This document shows positions 18,070-26,096 of a stretch of DNA of 64,000 nucleotides, one piece after another (the first letter of the stretch is position 1; each line of letters opens with the position of its first letter). Source of the stretch: Oceanobacillus bengalensis (GTDB lineage Bacteria > Bacillota > Bacilli > Bacillales > Amphibacillaceae). The DNA is taken from contig NZ_RBZO01000004.1 in assembly GCF_003628445.1 (NCBI RefSeq), positions 1 to 64,000 on the forward strand, given 5' to 3'. Position numbers and translations under genes: made by a program. The notes under the pieces were generated by a model. It worked only from the letters and a program-made list of their open reading frames with translations, made no database searches and was not told the DNA's origin.

Positions 18070-18165
18070 TCATTGATATAAAACTGTGAGGTAACTTAAG
18101 GGAATTTACTAAATCACACCGTTCCGGAAAGAACTTCGCTTTTCATGGGCTGCTGTTGATCCTCA
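18070..18165. repeat. Truncated repeat element (copy 4)
   Basis: TTGATATAAAACTGTGAGGTAAC (a terminal-repeat sequence like those around the 30.6 kb tandem array) is followed by CACACCGTTCCGGAAAGAAC and TTCGCTTTTCATGGGC, the start of module A. The rest is lost. It links the termini of the tandem-array elements to module A of the palindromic ones. Confidence 0.65.
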
Positions 18166-18230
18166 TTCATCTCACCACTTCCTGTAAAAGAAGGCACATA
18201 AATTACATTTACTGCATAATTTTTTAGCAA

Positions 18231-18263
18231 ACAGCCTTAAAAGTAAGCAACTTTTAAGGCTGT
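18231..18263. terminator. Terminator behind the CBS protein gene
   Basis: ACAGCCTTAAAAGT (18231-18244) pairs fully with ACTTTTAAGGCTGT (18250-18263) just past the stop of the minus-strand gene. Confidence 0.8.
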
Positions 18264-18268
18264 TTTTT

Positions 18269-18706
18269 CTAGCTTTGAGGAGCGGATGGTGTAGATATAC
18301 TTGATAGCGCTTGTTCTGCCTCATTTGCATATTGCTGCTGGACAGCTAAATCACCCAGTGCTACCATACCTACAATCTGTTCGTTCTCAACCACTGGTAA
18401 GCGACGAATTTGTTGCTGGGCCATTAACTGCGCAGCTTGATGTACGTCCATATCAGGTGTTCCCTGTACAACTTGTTGTGCAGTCATCACCTGAGAAATA
18501 GGAGTCTGAGCTGATTCTCCCTGTGCTGTTGTTCTTAGCGTAATATCACGGTCAGTAACAATCCCAACCATCTGTCCACTACTATTTACAACAGGAAGTG
18601 CTCCAATATTATACGTACTCATCACTGCAGCTGCCTCTTGCACCGACTGTGTTTCATTTACTGTCATTACCTGTCCAGTCATAATGTCTCGCAAATTTTG
18701 TGACAT
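18269..18706 (-). CDS. Tandem CBS-domain protein
   Basis: 145 residues made of two CBS domains: about 8-60 (IMTGQVMTVNETQSVQEAA to GIVTDRDITLR) and 73-125 (VMTAQQVVQGTPDMDVHQAA to MVALGDLAV). Paired CBS domains bind adenine nucleotides such as AMP or ATP and act as energy sensors or regulators. The protein has no attached enzyme domain, as in Bacillus subtilis YhcV-like stand-alone proteins. It is rich in Gln (near QQQIRRLP and VQQQYANEAEQ). AAGGAGG precedes the ATG. Cytosolic; partner unknown. Confidence 0.9.
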   Translation of the reverse strand: MSQNLRDIMTGQVMTVNETQSVQEAAAVMSTYNIGALPVVNSSGQMVGIVTDRDITLRTTAQGESAQTPISQVMTAQQVVQGTPDMDVHQAAQLMAQQQIRRLPVVENEQIVGMVALGDLAVQQQYANEAEQALSSISTPSAPQS

Positions 18707-18785
18707 GCAATAACCTCCTTTTATGTTTTTCTGTTATAGGGTGGTTTAAAATATGGAAGTTATACTTTTACAGAATAATTTACCA

Positions 18786-18830
18786 TTGATTTTTTTTGCT
18801 TAACTACATATAATTAAGAACAAACGTTCT
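18786..18830 (+). promoter_or_regulatory. Sigma-A promoter overlapped by a LexA (SOS) box
   Basis: TTGATT (18786-18791), 17 bases, TATAAT (18809-18814), then directly AGAACAAACGTTCT (18817-18830). The box has the Bacillus LexA pattern GAAC-N4-GTTC with perfect half-sites. Bound LexA would cover the start of transcription of the Y-family polymerase gene. Confidence 0.9.
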
Positions 18831-18852
18831 AACAATTAGGTGGTGAATTAAT

Positions 18853-20103
18853 TTGGATTATTCATCCTATCCTCGTAATGATGTGCTATGTATCGACATG
18901 CGTTCCTTCTATGCAAGTGTAGAGGCCGTTAAACTAGGACTCGATCCAATGAAAACAATGCTCGCTGTTGTTGGTGACCCAAGCAGGTCCGGAAGTATCG
19001 TACTAGCTGCATCCCCTGCCCTAAAGAAAAAATACGGTATTAGTAATGTAAGTCGTTTCTTTGAACTACCAGATGACCCTGACGTCTATATCGTCCCAGC
19101 CCATATGGCTGACTATCTTCATGTTTCCGTAGAAATTACAAAGCTCATTAATCAATATGCACCGAAAGAGGCAATCCATCCATACTCAGTAGATGAAATT
19201 TGGGTAACGATAAACGGATTAGAAAAGCTTTTCGGAAACTGCTGGGAAATAGCAAGAAAAATCCAACAAGATATTCTCCGTAATTTTGGAATTACCTCTT
19301 CTATTGGAATTGGTGATAATAAATTTTTAGCAAAAGTTGTCATGGATTTGCATGGAAAAAAGGCTGGAATCGCAGAGTGTAGATATGAAGATGTAGAAGA
19401 AAAACTCTGGCCATTCCCAGTTCAGGATATTTGGGGGATTGGCACTAGAATGAAACGCAATCTCAACCGAATGGGAATTGTTACCCTCGGTCAGCTTGCT
19501 AATTATGATCTAAATCACTTAAAAAAGCGCTTCGGTATTATGGGTGAACAACTATATTGGCATGCTTGGGGAATTGATTTAAGTCCAGTTTATGGCAGCT
19601 TCACTAAGACTGAGCACAAAGGATTTGGGCATGGAATCGCCCTTCTTCGTGACTACACGAAAGATGAAGTCGCCGTCTGCATTCTCGACCTTTGCGAGGA
19701 AGTATGTCGTAGAGCCCGTGCAAGAGACAAAGCGGGAAAAACCATCCACTTAGGAATAGCTTACTCAAAAGAAACCGGTGGTGGTTTCTCACGTTCTAGG
19801 TCAATTACACTTCCAACAAATGTAACAATGGATATATACCATATCTGTATGCAGCTATTTCACGAATTTTACGATGGAAAAAGCAATATCAGGCATGTCT
19901 CTGTAACCTTAGATCACTTATTTGATAAAGGAGAAACACAATTAGACCTGTTTGAAGATCGTCCGAAAAAAACAGATATTGGTTATGTCATGGATGCCAT
20001 TCGTGATAAATATGGGTCAACTGCTATTCTCCGTGCCTCCAGTTATACCGATGCAGGCGTTACAATCGATCGTAGTAAAAAAATTGGCGGTCATTATGCG
20101 TAA
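18853..20103 (+). CDS. Y-family DNA polymerase (UvrX/YqjW type)
   Basis: 416 residues from a TTG start; AGGTGGTGA lies ahead. Catalytic motifs of Y-family lesion-bypass polymerases are present: CIDMRSFYASVEA at residues 13-25 and SVDEIWV near 112. A helix-hairpin-helix motif (WGIGTRMKRNLNRMGIVTLGQL) is near 195, and the little-finger domain follows. The end DLFEDRPKKTDIGYVMDAIRDKYG is typical of the UvrX/YqjW branch, which is SOS-induced in bacilli. The LexA box just upstream fits that. It copies across damaged DNA, with loss of accuracy. Confidence 0.92.
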   Translation: MDYSSYPRNDVLCIDMRSFYASVEAVKLGLDPMKTMLAVVGDPSRSGSIVLAASPALKKKYGISNVSRFFELPDDPDVYIVPAHMADYLHVSVEITKLINQYAPKEAIHPYSVDEIWVTINGLEKLFGNCWEIARKIQQDILRNFGITSSIGIGDNKFLAKVVMDLHGKKAGIAECRYEDVEEKLWPFPVQDIWGIGTRMKRNLNRMGIVTLGQLANYDLNHLKKRFGIMGEQLYWHAWGIDLSPVYGSFTKTEHKGFGHGIALLRDYTKDEVAVCILDLCEEVCRRARARDKAGKTIHLGIAYSKETGGGFSRSRSITLPTNVTMDIYHICMQLFHEFYDGKSNIRHVSVTLDHLFDKGETQLDLFEDRPKKTDIGYVMDAIRDKYGSTAILRASSYTDAGVTIDRSKKIGGHYA

Positions 20104-20249
20104 GCAATTCAGGAAATAACCATATCACTAACCCCTCTCTCCTAACTCGAAATTTGCCGAAATATGATGTTTACGAAATTCACCAAAAATTGTATAATTA
20201 TCTTAGTATACGATATATACTGGAACGATTGGGAAGAGAGGTGATTCAT

Positions 20250-21953
20250 TTGACTTACGAAACACAGCTTGACGAAACGCAAAAAAAACTTAGAGATTTA
20301 GAGTTTGCATTAAATGAGTCAGCAATCGTAGCAATTACGGATAGCAAAGGAATTATTCAATTTGCCAATGATAAATTTTGTCATATATCGAAGTATAGAC
20401 AACAAGAATTAATTGGAAGTAATCAAAATATCGTTAATTCAGGTTATCATTCTAATTCTTTTTTTAAAGAGTTATGGACAACGATTGGAGCAGGGAATGT
20501 TTGGCATGGAGAAATCAAAAACCGTGCAAAGGACGGAACATACTATTGGGTTGACACAACCATTGTTCCTTTTTTGAACGATCAGGGAAAGCCATATCAA
20601 TATACCTCCATTCGATATGATATTACAACTCGTAAAGCCTACGAAGAATACATAGAAGAAATGGCATATTATGATGCACTTACGCATTTACCAAACCGTA
20701 ATCAGTTATATAAATGGGTTGATGAACATCCAAGAAAAACAGATGAAACGTATACTGTTTTCTTTCTCGATTTAGATAATTTTAAGATTATTAATGATAA
20801 TTTTGGTCACGGAATTGGAGATAAGGTATTAGAAGAGGTTTCAGGACGTTTAAGAGCATGCCTTCGCGAATCAGATTTTGTCTCTAGGCAAGGTGGAGAT
20901 GAATTTATTGTTATTCTAGAAAACAATACAGACAAAGATACTGCAATGTGTATTGCTAGAAAGATATTAGATACGATTAGCCTTCCAATTTACATAAATG
21001 ATAAAGAAATGTCGACCACAGTAAGTATCGGTATCAATAACGAAACACTAAATAAAATTCCTGAAAATTGCCAAGAGTTTATAGAAACATCTATAAAAAA
21101 AGCAGACACTGCTATGTACCACGCGAAAAAGAATGGCGGGAATAATTTTTGCTTTAGTACACCTGACCAAAATATGGAAATGGACCGAAAATTCCAAATG
21201 GAACTAGAACTAAAGAACGCATTGGCAAGTGACGAATTTAAAATTGTCTATCAACCTCTCATTAATTTAAAAAACAATCAAATTGTTGGCGTTGAGGCTT
21301 TATTACGATGGAAAAACAAAGAACTTGGCTCTGTTTCCCCTATCGAGTTTATTCCGATTCTTGAGAAGACGGGTCAAATTATTCAAGTTGGCAAATGGAT
21401 TTTATGGTCCGTATGTAATCAAATGAAGATGTGGCAGGAAAATGGAACGTATCTTGAAAGAATATCTGTGAACGTCTCACCAATTCAATTTAAAGATAAG
21501 AAATTTGTACAAGACTTAAAGCAAATTATAAATGAAACAGAACTCGATGCATCTTACATAGAACTAGAAATAACGGAAGGGACCATTTTAGAAATAGAAA
21601 ATGTGTCACAAACGTTACATGACCTCCAAGAATTAGGTGTAAAAGTTTCTATTGATGATTTTGGGACAGGATACTCATCCTTAAGTTACTTGAAACAGTT
21701 ACCAATCGATACCTTGAAAATTGATAAATCGTTTATCGATGACTTAGATATGGACGGAGAAATCATTGTAAATACAATCATCAGCATGGGGAAGAATTTA
21801 CGTTTTCGAGTAATTGCAGAGGGAATCGAAACGCCCCAGCAATTAAACTACCTAAAAAAACAAGAGTGCCATGAAGGCCAAGGCTATTACTTTAGTAGAC
21901 CAGTAAATGATAAAGAAATCGCCCTGCTTTATAAGAAATTACAATCGAAATAA
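20250..21953 (+). CDS. PAS-GGDEF-EAL cyclic-di-GMP signalling protein
   Basis: 567 residues from TTG with GAGAGGTGA ahead; a reading from 20154 has no site. A coiled N-terminus is followed by a PAS domain (about 15-125, ending in VPFLNDQGKPYQYTSIRYDI), GGDEF (about 140-300) with RQGGDEFIVIL, and EAL (about 315-560) with VGVEALLRWKN, ELEITEGTI, DDFGTGYSSLSYLK and VIAEGIET. Both the cyclase and the phosphodiesterase motifs look intact, so it may make or break cyclic di-GMP. No membrane segment: a cytosolic sensor, signal unknown. A terminator follows. Confidence 0.92.
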   Translation: MTYETQLDETQKKLRDLEFALNESAIVAITDSKGIIQFANDKFCHISKYRQQELIGSNQNIVNSGYHSNSFFKELWTTIGAGNVWHGEIKNRAKDGTYYWVDTTIVPFLNDQGKPYQYTSIRYDITTRKAYEEYIEEMAYYDALTHLPNRNQLYKWVDEHPRKTDETYTVFFLDLDNFKIINDNFGHGIGDKVLEEVSGRLRACLRESDFVSRQGGDEFIVILENNTDKDTAMCIARKILDTISLPIYINDKEMSTTVSIGINNETLNKIPENCQEFIETSIKKADTAMYHAKKNGGNNFCFSTPDQNMEMDRKFQMELELKNALASDEFKIVYQPLINLKNNQIVGVEALLRWKNKELGSVSPIEFIPILEKTGQIIQVGKWILWSVCNQMKMWQENGTYLERISVNVSPIQFKDKKFVQDLKQIINETELDASYIELEITEGTILEIENVSQTLHDLQELGVKVSIDDFGTGYSSLSYLKQLPIDTLKIDKSFIDDLDMDGEIIVNTIISMGKNLRFRVIAEGIETPQQLNYLKKQECHEGQGYYFSRPVNDKEIALLYKKLQSK

Positions 21954-21958
21954 CCTTC

Positions 21959-21993
21959 AATCAGGATTAGGTTTCCCCTAATGCTGATTTTTT
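21959..21993 (+). terminator. Terminator of the GGDEF-EAL gene
   Basis: AATCAGGATTAGG (21959-21971) pairs with CCTAATGCTGATT (21977-21989), one mismatch, with a T-run after. Confidence 0.8.
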
Positions 21994-22047
21994 ATTTTAA
22001 CTTCCATCTGTTAGAATGAAGGTATATTGGAAGGAGTGATCAGATAA

Positions 22048-22470
22048 ATGTATGAATTAAAAACAAAAGAAAATGATCAAAGTATAATAGATTTTATTGA
22101 AAAGATAGAAAAACCAAAAAAACGTGAAGATGCATATAGATTATTAGATATTTTCTCAGAAACAACAGGATATAGTGCAAAAATGTGGGGGACAAGTATC
22201 ATTGGATTTGGAACCTATCATTATAAGTACGAATCTGGCCATGAAGGAGATGCCCCACTTGTAGGTTTCTCACCTCGAAAAGCAAATTTCAGTTTATACT
22301 TCGCTACAGGTGATGATAAACGAGCAGAATTGCTAAAAGATTTTGGAAAGCATAAGACAGGTAAAGCGTGTGTATACATCAACAAAATTGCAGATATTAA
22401 TGTGGACGTACTCAAGAAATTAATTAATCAATCCGTATCCTTCTTACAGGAAATGTATCCGAATAACTAA
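22048..22470 (+). CDS. DUF1801 (YdhG-like) family protein
   Basis: 140 residues. The core SAKMWGTSIIGFGTYHYKYESG and SPRKANFSLYFATGDD are the typical motifs of DUF1801, a small alpha/beta fold of unknown function found in many soil bacteria. No signal peptide or membrane segment. GGAAGGAGTGATC precedes the ATG. It lies alone between a terminator and a repeat element. Confidence 0.85.
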   Translation: MYELKTKENDQSIIDFIEKIEKPKKREDAYRLLDIFSETTGYSAKMWGTSIIGFGTYHYKYESGHEGDAPLVGFSPRKANFSLYFATGDDKRAELLKDFGKHKTGKACVYINKIADINVDVLKKLINQSVSFLQEMYPNN

Positions 22471-22529
22471 ATGCTTCCATTATATTAGAAAAGGCTGCTT
22501 GTATAACTTCCGTTGAATTTGTCACAAAA

Positions 22530-23062
22530 TATATAGACTTCGGATCTCTTTAATTCAGTATAGTGCGAAACACGTCGTTCCGGAAACACACTTCGCTTTC
22601 CGTGGGCGGCTGGTGAGCCCCCTTCGTGCTAACGCACTACGTAGTCTCACCTAGGCCTATCCTCCCACAGGAGTCTCCGTGTGTTTCCTCCACTAGGATT
22701 GTTCACTACTGAAGTACAACCTGGAAATTTGCTGTTAAATCCTACCATGATTTCTGTTGAAGCAGAGAGCTTTATTATCTTTTTTAGATGAGAGCAATTT
22801 TATAAAACGTATTTCTATGGGCTACAACTATACATTAACCAAAAAAATCTTTACCAGCGTAGGCAGAATACGTAGACTCCTACGGGAACAGCACGTGTCC
22901 GAAGACCCCGCAGGAAGGGCTTTTCTTCCGAGGAGGCTGAGGCCGTGCCCGTGGAAAGCGAAGTATTCTGCTGGAGCGGAGTAAGCACATCACATTAATA
23001 AGTGTGAGCGAGAGCAAAATTATTCTGAATTAAATTAGTCCGAAGTTTATATCAACTACGGA
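22530..23062. repeat. Palindromic composite repeat element (copy 5: modules A and B)
   Basis: Terminal inverted repeats: ATATAGACTTCGGATCTCTT (from 22531) against the complement of AGTCCGAAGTTTATATCAAC (ending near 23058). Module A (22572-22697) has arms GGAAACACAC and GTGTGTTTCC; module B (about 22858-22980) has arms GCAGAATAC (22863-22871) and GTATTCTGC (22963-22971). An open frame at 22757-22984 is a by-product of module B. This fills the gap between the DUF1801 gene and yuzB. Confidence 0.8.
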
Positions 23063-23161
23063 AAAATAACTTTCAAAATATAAATAAGTTCAACTATTTG
23101 TGTTAACCATTATAATCATTTAAGCTATACTATGACCTTTAATAGAAAGACGGGGTTTATA

Positions 23162-23392
23162 ATGGGAATTGTAATAATTGAAGTATGTGATTATAATATC
23201 CTCTCTTCAGAAGAACTTGAAGAGGTATTCAATCGGCCTGAAGTTGCTGTGATGAGTTATGAATGTATGAACTATTGCGGGATGTGTGCCATGCGACCAT
23301 ATGCGATGGTTAATGGAAAACGGATTTATGGAAAAACCATAGAGGAATGCATCAATAAAATCAAAGCAGCCGTAGAAGAGGAACTTATATAA
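23162..23392 (+). CDS. yuzB: YuzB-family DUF1450 protein
   Basis: 76 residues from ATG at 23162 (GACGGGG ahead). The sequence IVIIEVCDYN ... SYECMNYCGMCAMRPYAMVNGKRI is the conserved DUF1450/YuzB pattern, with a Cys cluster (C-x3-C-x2-C) that could hold a metal or disulfide. Bacillus homologues are about 78 residues long and uncharacterised. Cytosolic. A hairpin terminator shared with ectC follows at once. Confidence 0.85.
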   Translation: MGIVIIEVCDYNILSSEELEEVFNRPEVAVMSYECMNYCGMCAMRPYAMVNGKRIYGKTIEECINKIKAAVEEELI

Positions 23393-23414
23393 AAGGGTCT
23401 GCCAACCCCCAAAA

Positions 23415-23446
23415 AAACCAGGAACACAATCCGTGTCCCTGGTTTC
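23415..23446. terminator. Bidirectional terminator between yuzB and ectC
   Basis: AAACCAGGAACAC (23415-23427) pairs with GTGTCCCTGGTTT (23433-23445) with one mismatch, between the two convergent genes. Confidence 0.85.
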
Positions 23447-23449
23447 CTA

Positions 23450-23836
23450 CTATTCTGTTAGTAAAGGATAATACCCTTCTTCATTATGTGTTTCTGTTCC
23501 TACAAGTGGTGGGTTAAATACACACACCATGCGCATTTCAGTTCTAGCACGTAACTTATGTTTATCATGATCATTCAGTAGATACATTGAACCAGCTTTA
23601 AGTTGCCACACCTCTCCCGTTTCTACTTTTTCAATTTCTCCTTCACCCTCAATGCAATAAACAGCCTCGATATGGTTTTTATACCAGAAATAACTTTCTG
23701 TACCTGCTTTGATAATTGTATCATTTAAACTAAAGCCAACTCCGTCTTTCTGTAAAATAAATCTGCGGCTTTCCCAAGTTTCTCCCTTTGTTTCATCCTC
23801 TGTTCCAATAATTTCATCTAGTGATTTTACAATCAT
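23450..23836 (-). CDS. ectC: L-ectoine synthase
   Basis: 128 residues from ATG (AAGGAG about 8 bases ahead), the normal EctC length. It is a cupin: EAVYCIEGEGEIEKVETGE and LLNDHDKHKLRARTEMRMVCVFNPPL show the metal- and substrate-binding strands. EctC closes N-gamma-acetyl-diaminobutyrate to ectoine, the osmolyte of halotolerant bacilli. It is the last gene of ectABC, but 170 bases with a repeat hairpin separate it from ectB. Confidence 0.95.
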   Translation of the reverse strand: MIVKSLDEIIGTEDETKGETWESRRFILQKDGVGFSLNDTIIKAGTESYFWYKNHIEAVYCIEGEGEIEKVETGEVWQLKAGSMYLLNDHDKHKLRARTEMRMVCVFNPPLVGTETHNEEGYYPLLTE

Positions 23837-23920
23837 TCTTCTATTCTCCTTTTTTGATATATTTATAATAAGAATGTATAGAAAGTCATCCTGCTTCATT
23901 TCCTTTTGAAGAAAGTCCAC

Positions 23921-24000
23921 GTCCAGCTCAAGCGCCCAACGACTAAGGAGACTTCCCTCTCCTACGTAGCTAAACGGGCGCTTACGCTTTTGTTATAGTA
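23921..24000. repeat. Hairpin repeat (second family) between ectB and ectC
   Basis: GTCCAGCTCAAGCGCCC at one end and GGGCGCTTACGCTTTT at the other; AAGCGCCC pairs with GGGCGCTT, and GGAGA-type inner segments (AAGGAGA, TCTCCT) extend the fold. A decayed copy with the same ends lies at 36077-36133. It sits inside the ect operon and could change the stability or readthrough of the ectC part of the message. Confidence 0.7.
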
Positions 24001-24007
24001 TATGCTG

Positions 24008-25285
24008 CTATTTAGATAAAACATGATTAATACTTTCTTCAAGGATGGATAAACCGTTCTTTAGTCCTTCCTCATCAATAATAAGCGGTGGTAGGAATTT
24101 CACTACTTCATCCTTAGGCCCAGAAGTTTCTACGATTAATCCACGTTTAAAGCTCTCCGCACAAATTTCCGAAGCGAGTCCCTCACCACAGGTAGCGATT
24201 CCTTGCATTAAGCCTCTACCACGTGCCTCACCTTTGAGTTCTGGATATGCTTGAATGATTTCTGTAATTCGAGTTTTTAGTAATGCAGCTTTCCGTTTTA
24301 TCTCGTTTGAAAATGTATCAGATTTCCAATTGTTTAAAGCCTCTGTAGCCGCAATAAATGCTAGATTATTCCCTCGGAAGGTTCCATTATGCTCACCAGG
24401 TCCCCATTGGTCATATTCGGGTTTTATTAATGTAAGAGCCATCGGTAAACCTGCACCACCAATAGACTTTGATAAACAAACAACGTCTGGATTAATACCA
24501 GCAGGTTCAAAACTAAAGAATGTACCTGTTCTACCGCATCCTGCTTGCACATCATCGACTATTAATAAAATATTAAAGCGTCTGCAAATACGTTCTATTT
24601 TCCTCAACCATTCCATGCGAGCAGCATTAATGCCACCTTCACCTTGAACAGTTTCTAGTATAATCGCTGCAGGTAATGCCACACCACTTCCACTATCCTC
24701 TAGGAATCTTTCAATATAGGCAATCGAGTCTTGGTCTTCCACATATTCATCAAATGGCATTGAAACCGAATGATGTAATGGAATTCCAGCTCCATGACGC
24801 TTGAAGGAGTTTCCAGTAACCGATAAAGAACCAATTGTCATTCCATGAAAAGCATTGGTAAAGCTTATAACTGTATCACGACCGGTTACCTTTCTGGCTA
24901 TTTTTAAGGCACTCTCAACAGAGTTTGTACCTGTTGGTCCCGGAAACATCACTTTATAATCGAGGTTTCGAGGTGTAAGAATAATTTCCTGAAAAGCTTC
25001 AAGAAACTTTTTCCTTGGAGTCGTCCCCATATCGAGGCTATGAAGAATCCCATCGTTTTTTATATACTCAATTAATTTTTCTTGCATTTCGTCATTATTA
25101 TGACCATAATTTAACGCTCCTGCCCCTGCAAAAAAATCAATATATTCTTTTCCATCAATATCCCAAATTTTATATCCCTTTGCTTTTTCAAATACGGTAG
25201 GCCACCCACGACTATAACTTCTTACCGCAGATTCTAATTTTTCAAATGTTTCCATTTTAGCGTTGCTTAATACTGCCGCCTGCAT
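24008..25285 (-). CDS. ectB: Diaminobutyrate-2-oxoglutarate transaminase
   Basis: 425 residues; a class III PLP aminotransferase. [15 protein letters not shown] and [17 protein letters not shown] mark EctB. The PLP lysine is in [16 protein letters not shown] (near residue 270). It turns aspartate semialdehyde and glutamate into L-2,4-diaminobutyrate, the first committed step to ectoine. ATG start with AAAGGATG ahead. The start lies 19 bases after ectA on the same strand. EctB enzymes are usually 420-430 long, so the protein is complete. Confidence 0.96.
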   Translation of the reverse strand: MQAAVLSNAKMETFEKLESAVRSYSRGWPTVFEKAKGYKIWDIDGKEYIDFFAGAGALNYGHNNDEMQEKLIEYIKNDGILHSLDMGTTPRKKFLEAFQEIILTPRNLDYKVMFPGPTGTNSVESALKIARKVTGRDTVISFTNAFHGMTIGSLSVTGNSFKRHGAGIPLHHSVSMPFDEYVEDQDSIAYIERFLEDSGSGVALPAAIILETVQGEGGINAARMEWLRKIERICRRFNILLIVDDVQAGCGRTGTFFSFEPAGINPDVVCLSKSIGGAGLPMALTLIKPEYDQWGPGEHNGTFRGNNLAFIAATEALNNWKSDTFSNEIKRKAALLKTRITEIIQAYPELKGEARGRGLMQGIATCGEGLASEICAESFKRGLIVETSGPKDEVVKFLPPLIIDEEGLKNGLSILEESINHVLSK

Positions 25286-25304
25286 GCACTCATCCTTTTA
25301 TTTA

Positions 25305-25865
25305 TTATTTTTCGACTGGTCCAATCTTAAACAATAACTCATCTTCATGACCATTTGTCGGAAAATGATCAGAAGTAAAATAATCACTTATTTTCCAGTT
25401 TGTTTCAAATTTCCTAGCTAAACCTAAGAACAAACGTTTCGATGGTGTGTTTGATGGTGATACTGTCGCCTCAATATAGTGAACTTCTTCACAAATATCT
25501 CTGTCTAGTAATTGCAGCAACATCTTCGTCGCGAGACCGTTCCCTCTTTCTGATGAATGAACAGCAACCTGCCAAATGAACAATGTATCCTGCTGTTCTG
25601 GATGAATAAACCCAGAAACAAATCCAACAACTTTCTGTGTCTCTTTTCTCACAACAACAATCGATGTATCGGAAAAAATTTCGCACCACATTAAATAGCT
25701 ATATGAAGAATTAAGATCTAAATTACCCGTATGTTTAACAAGCTCATAAACCCCAGCTCCATCATTTTTGTTCGGCTTACGGAAATGATACTCCGTGGTT
25801 GTAATTTGCAATTTTTCAGCTACTTGAGAAATATTGATGCTCCCACCTCCTGTAATTTTTAACAA
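25305..25865 (-). CDS. ectA: L-2,4-diaminobutyrate acetyltransferase
   Basis: Up to 186 residues; a GNAT acetyltransferase. FRKPNKNDGAGVYELVKHTG, LDLNSSYSYLMWCEIF and WQVAVHSSERGNGLATKML (acetyl-CoA loop) are the EctA signatures. It acetylates diaminobutyrate, the second step to ectoine. The start is uncertain: TTG at 25865 has almost no room for a site, while a perfect AGGAGGTG lies just before ATC (25836-25838) and ATT (25830-25832), with no ATG, GTG or TTG in reach. First gene of ectABC. Confidence 0.94.
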   Translation of the reverse strand: MLKITGGGSINISQVAEKLQITTTEYHFRKPNKNDGAGVYELVKHTGNLDLNSSYSYLMWCEIFSDTSIVVVRKETQKVVGFVSGFIHPEQQDTLFIWQVAVHSSERGNGLATKMLLQLLDRDICEEVHYIEATVSPSNTPSKRLFLGLARKFETNWKISDYFTSDHFPTNGHEDELLFKIGPVEK

Positions 25866-26039
25866 ACCTTATCACAATTAATAGCTTATAGGCAGGACAC
25901 ATTTTCGTCAAAACGGATTAAACATGGTTTAACGGTTTTAATCATCTTCTAGTACGATTATTCAGAAATAAGTATCAAAGTCTATAAATAGCTACCAAAT
26001 AGTGCCAAATGGTACGGAATTTACAGAATTTACAAAATC
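25866..26039 (-). promoter_or_regulatory. Likely promoter region of ectABC
   Basis: Read on the minus strand, TTGACG is followed 15 bases later by TATAAG (or 17 bases later by TAAGCT), about 30-40 bases before the ectA ribosome binding site. Direct and inverted AAC/GTT-rich words (CCGTTAAACCATGTTTAATCC) lie ahead. A promoter is expected here, since a terminator closes the upstream gene; the exact boxes are weak. Confidence 0.4.
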
Positions 26040-26086
26040 AAAAAGAGCGATAAACCCTTTCCTAATAAGACTCATCGCTCTTTTTA
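26040..26086 (-). terminator. Terminator of rocB
   Basis: AAAAAGAGCGAT (26040-26051) and ATCGCTCTTTTT (26074-26085) form the stem just behind the rocB stop codon. Confidence 0.8.
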
Positions 26087-26096
26087 CAATTTTAGA

